Position numbers and translations under genes: made by a program
Notes under the pieces: generated by a model
Database searches by the model: none
Seen by the model: the letters and a program-made list of their open reading frames with translations, nothing else
What the model was told of the DNA's origin: nothing
Shown here: positions 60,095 through 64,000 of the stretch, one piece after another
Layout: every line of letters starts with the position of its first letter
How positions within the stretch are numbered: position 1 is the first letter of the stretch
From: Congeria kusceri
Lineage: Eukaryota; Mollusca; Bivalvia; Myida; Dreissenidae
Direction of reading: 5' to 3'
DNA: 64,000 bases
Assembly (NCBI GenBank): GCA_027627225.1
Contig: CM051033.1
Span: 10,402,558 to 10,466,557, forward strand

Positions 60095-62400
60095 TTATTC
60101 ACAAAACATTTTAGTGTAAATTAAAATTAACCGCATAGTATTGCAAATAAAATTAAACAGCAATAAAAGAGAATACTAATCAATTTAATTACCATTAAGT
60201 TTATCAATGGTTGGATGCAAACCAATGTAGCAGCATTGCATCTTTCTGAGGCACGATGAAATGAAATCAACTACGTCTCGTATTTTTATAAAAAGGTTTA
60301 GAGACATATCATCATATAGTTCAAGTTTTAGATGATCGTCATGCAATTTCAGGACGAAACCATAATTTTGGAAGTAAAAAGTCAGATTACATAGCTTTGT
60401 TGTATATGTTTATACAAAAATGACTAGATTTTTTTCTAGTATGACATGGAGAATTTTTTTTTCACATGTTTTATTTTTTCAACGCATTACATGTAGCTGT
60501 CGCAAGCAATATACATAATAACTTCTCTTTTGCAACAAATTATAAACATACTTCTTTGCATACGATTATGATATACACGACGTGATCACAACTTTGACTT
60601 TTGTAACGCGCTACATTTTGTTTGTTCTTTAGTGTTCCTGCACGTCACGTCGTGAGGTGCCGTACTGTTGTCAGAGTCATTTCAGTGCATCTTATTAACG
60701 GCGTGATTGCTATTTGAACGAGTTATTTTGTTTTTATCCTGACACCATACAGAAGCCCGAATGTTTGATGTTTCGTGTAAGTAAGGTTCGATCGTTCTTG
60801 TATAACATAACTTGACATGCTACCAAATATGTACAAGAAAATGGTCGTGACATATTTATATTGACACTCCTCCTGAAAAATGAACATAATATGTTAGTGA
60901 AATACCATAGAAATGTCGTCTGAATATAGGAAAGAATTTTAAATGCTAAAACGACCGATTAATTAAGTTTAACCATCGGCGTTTTGTATCCTTTATAGTT
61001 TTCGTCAACCGTGTATATTTGGATAATAATTACATTTCAAAGTCGGTTCTCCGCATCGCATGCAGTGATGCAACAATCTATTCACCTTTTTTACTCATTT
61101 TGTTTCCTGGTTACACAACATTGCACATAATAGCTTGATACTTATATCACAAGAGATGTCAGTAGCAAGCTTATCAATACAAACTGCTCCATGAATTTCC
61201 CGAAGGAAGATATTTGATTTCGTTTTATATGCAGACTCTTTATTTAATTGCTACCTTAAAGAGTTGGTAATGGTTGTAATGACTGAGATGCAATGCTTAT
61301 TATGCGGCCATACTGCGTGGCCCAATACATCAACATTAGATGGTTTTAGATAAAAAACCCATATTTCATAGGAATATACTTGTCGTGATAGTAACTTATT
61401 TCAACATAACCGATAATTCTAAATTAAAGTATGAGATAATTGTTTTTATTTTTAAAAAAGGAAGCAAGTCCGGAATTAAGTTCCACTTCGACTTAAACGA
61501 GTTCAATATAACCAAGTTTAGTTTTATTAAAATATTTATAAATAATGCAAGTTAACCTACACTACTATTAATATACAGCAATATGTAAATGCATGCTATC
61601 TAACTTGATACGGTTCCTTGACAAGAAGACATATAGACAGACCATTACGCTAAAATACCAACATAAATAGATTACAAATATATACAATATATAACATATT
61701 TTAAATTAAATGTATTGTATACAAAGCAATAATAAACACAAACCTGTTTAAGGATTAGGTATGTCATTAAACATGTGTGTTCATCTGATGTAATAACTAT
61801 ACTTTCGAACGAACGTGTCGTACGTCATATATTATTATTACGACCTTGAGATGACATTTGCTGCAAAACGCTTGACGAAATAATTGCGTGCCTTCAGACA
61901 ATGTATCCAATTATATAAATTAAGCAAAGCGCGTGTGAGAAACGTCATACTTGGTCTTGTTAGTAGACAACATGTGAGGAAATAAGAGCACGATTTTGTC
62001 CCCATTTCGCAGACAAATATGTCCTTTACAATGAGCATTTATATATGCCCGTTACGACCACGCTTTCATTGGTCTAAGTTGTAAATTTGAAACTGTGTAT
62101 TCGGATGCATAAGCATACTAAAGATTGCTGGCACTAATGGCTATGCACTAACTTATTTATTGCACACATTAAAGATAGATTCCCCAACCATTTTGAAATC
62201 TTCATTTGACATTGTCTATGCCATACACTACATGCGCCTGGGAGAGAATTTAGGTTCCGGCCTCAGCATGTCGCACAGTAAATCATCGATTTAAACCAGA
62301 CATTTTATCAATTTATATGAACCTATTTAGTGAATTCGTAACTGTCTTTGTTTCTTAAAGAAGTGTGATACAGAATTGATGGCTTGATGGGAATTGTGTA
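60095..62400. other. AT-rich DNA, nothing assignable
   Basis: No gene, tRNA or clear repeat; the frame 61,340-61,555 (71 codons) has no recognised domain. 61,800-62,170 shows faint similarity to 56,030-56,480. Confidence 0.5.
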
Positions 62401-62405
62401 AGTGT

Positions 62406-62575
62406 AATGCCTTTAAACCGGTTTAAACCCCCAATGCTTTACATTGACCGTTCCATGGCGGTGACCCAAGTTTTAATCATTTTTATTTTGTAATGTTGTG
62501 TTATGTGTATTGTTTTGTATTGTATAGGCAAGTGGTCACTTGCCTCAAATAAAGGACCAGCGGGTGTTAATAACT
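62406..62575 (-). repeat. Dispersed repeat (same family as 56,503), copy 3, inverted
   Basis: Reverse complement of the family. It contains a perfect 16-bp palindrome TTTAAACCGGTTTAAA at 62,412-62,427, and GGCAAGTGGTCACTTGCC at 62,527-62,544 is a perfect 18-bp palindrome. The frames at 62,439-62,714 and 62,503-62,685 overlap it and are not genes. Confidence 0.82.
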
Positions 62576-63189
62576 GTTTCTCTCCAGGTGATGTCTCTTT
62601 GAGTTTCGTTATTCTTATATTCGACATTTTTATATTGGAATTTAAATTTAAAAAAATCATGTATTGCGTTCGTGTTTCTACATAAACAAATGTAGTGTGT
62701 TTGCTATATTCCACAGTGTGGAAATACTGCTATGTTTATCCCACGGGGTGTTATTTCGTCAATGCTGGCTTTGTGATGAGTTAAAAATATATACATTTTA
62801 TTAACGAATGTTACGAACAAAAAGCAACAATACATCACACCCGTTACATGTCTCTCACATTGCCTAACCACTGGCAGTTTCTATGTTGTCTTAAGTTTTA
62901 ATTAATTAATACACGAACATATATTAAACCCCAATTAGCATTGCAAAGTAAACATAGTGTTATCTTATTGCATCTTATGCAAGTGAGCCGTCCAATAATA
63001 TTAGCACACATAAGCAAGACGCCATAATTGTGCATACGGGTGTTCTTCGAATAGCAAACTCGGCCCACTGGAATATTAATAGGTACCTACTGTTAAAATA
63101 TAAGCACTTTATAATTCAGTTATGAATAGCCCAAAAGTTAAAATAACTGATCACTAAATCATGCATGGTCATGCTTATATAAAGCACAT

Positions 63190-63531
63190 TGTCCTGTGTT
63201 CACAAAGGATTAACTGCAGGATCAAGATCAATCTTACTTGATCTTGATCTTCCAGCTCAACTGAGCCGAACCTGAAAACTAGTTTATTTTTTTAATAACT
63301 TTTATTCTAGATTGAATAAATATACATTGTTGGTTATATTAAAATCTTCATATCAGATAGAAACATACACAAAGAGAAGTTCATGGTCATGTATTATATA
63401 TTTTTGAACAACAATTAAATTGATCCAGATTATTTGTGAACGCCATTTTGGATCCTGATCCTAAAACATCTGGCTCAAGTTTATGTTAAACCTGCAAATA
63501 GGGATTTTACTTGTTTTGTGAATACGGGGCC
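63190..63531. mobile_element. Probable MITE with GGCCCCGTATTCACAAAA-like ends
   Basis: The left end TCCTGTGTTCACAAAGGATT and the right end, read as reverse complement GGCCCCGTATTCACAAAACA, match imperfectly and resemble a terminal sequence I recall from MITEs in molluscs and other invertebrates. Inside the left end is a perfect 12-bp-arm hairpin GATCAAGATCAA / TTGATCTTGATC (63,220-63,231 and 63,238-63,249), with related GGATCCTGATCC sequence at the other side (63,450). No coding capacity. Confidence 0.6.
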
Positions 63532-64000
63532 AGGGAAAATGTAAGTATATTTATTTAATTCATACAATTCCTTAAGTCTCTACCTTGTAGGGGCTTCATA
63601 TATAGATGGGGGTTTTTTACATTTAAATGTTGAAACTAATATATGTGGCTTAAATGTTGTATTTTTTATTCTGTTGTAAAAAGAAATTATTGGATGTTAT
63701 ACAGTAAATTCGATCTGAAATGTTAAGTACAATGTAGGAGCTTTGCGAATACCAGTCCTGATCCGATTTGAATTAGCGATATATTGAACATAACATTTAA
63801 ATAATTAAAAATTGCTATTAAAACGTGTAAATTGGTTTTACTTAAAAAATGAACTTATTGTGGTTATTGTGCATGAAACGCGGAAGTTGAAGTTCTGTTT
63901 AATCCGGAAATATTTTTTTTTTTTTGGAGTGAATACGCATTGCAGCTTACACGTATTGTTGGCATCTTATTATTAATGACAATCTAAACATAGCATTATG

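Noticed and set aside
1..64000. A previously undescribed multi-gene system
   Set aside because: I found no set of adjacent intact genes. All protein homology belongs to dead LINEs, and the remaining structure is explained by repeats, insertions and duplication.

Overview
This 64-kb window is AT-rich, intron/intergenic-type eukaryotic DNA with no protein-coding gene of the host that I can support. No open frame exceeds about 200 codons. The only recognisable protein homology is to decayed LINE retrotransposons on the minus strand. The repeat families point to a bivalve mollusc: (i) a short palindromic element whose arms carry a GTGTCGTCCCGG...GCCTGTGC...hairpin, which I associate with heterodont clams and most strongly with Dreissena; (ii) tandem-core elements with TGACCTTGACC motifs, an ACGG-type microsatellite and an ATGCCC...GGGGGCAT end, like the pearl/BIV160-type repeats described in bivalves; (iii) tRNA-derived SINEs. 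The organism call comes from memory of repeat families and was not searched.

Layout. 1-8,830 is copy 1 of a large direct segmental duplication; copy 2 lies at about 40,790-55,260 and is longer because it gained insertions and local tandem duplications. Between them, 9,671-11,404 is a 5'-truncated LINE, directly followed by a tRNA-like sequence. 11,700-14,345 and 25,480-27,870 form a second, smaller direct duplication pair; each contains a 51-bp minisatellite. A complete SINE with a perfect 14-bp target-site duplication sits at 13,265-13,499. 17,280-21,310 is a nearly full-length but inactivated LINE (ORF1, endonuclease, reverse transcriptase) with an in-frame 42-bp repeat expansion and an internal 90-bp inverted duplication. 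24,771-25,265 is a near-perfect 55-bp x 9 satellite. 28,521-29,046 is a foldback element built from short subrepeats. 37,543-39,375 is a candidate 1.8-kb element with terminal inverted repeats. 55,260-64,000 is mostly unassignable, with a 38-bp minisatellite, three copies of a dispersed repeat and a probable MITE near the end.

How it fits together: the window is a record of transposition, tandem expansion and duplication rather than a set of cooperating genes. Because two (locally three) paralogous copies are present, several insertions and expansions can be dated relative to the duplication by presence or absence. I found no novel gene system. The most interesting items are the lineage-specific palindrome, the repeat expansions inside a LINE reading frame, the satellite and the structured non-autonomous elements.
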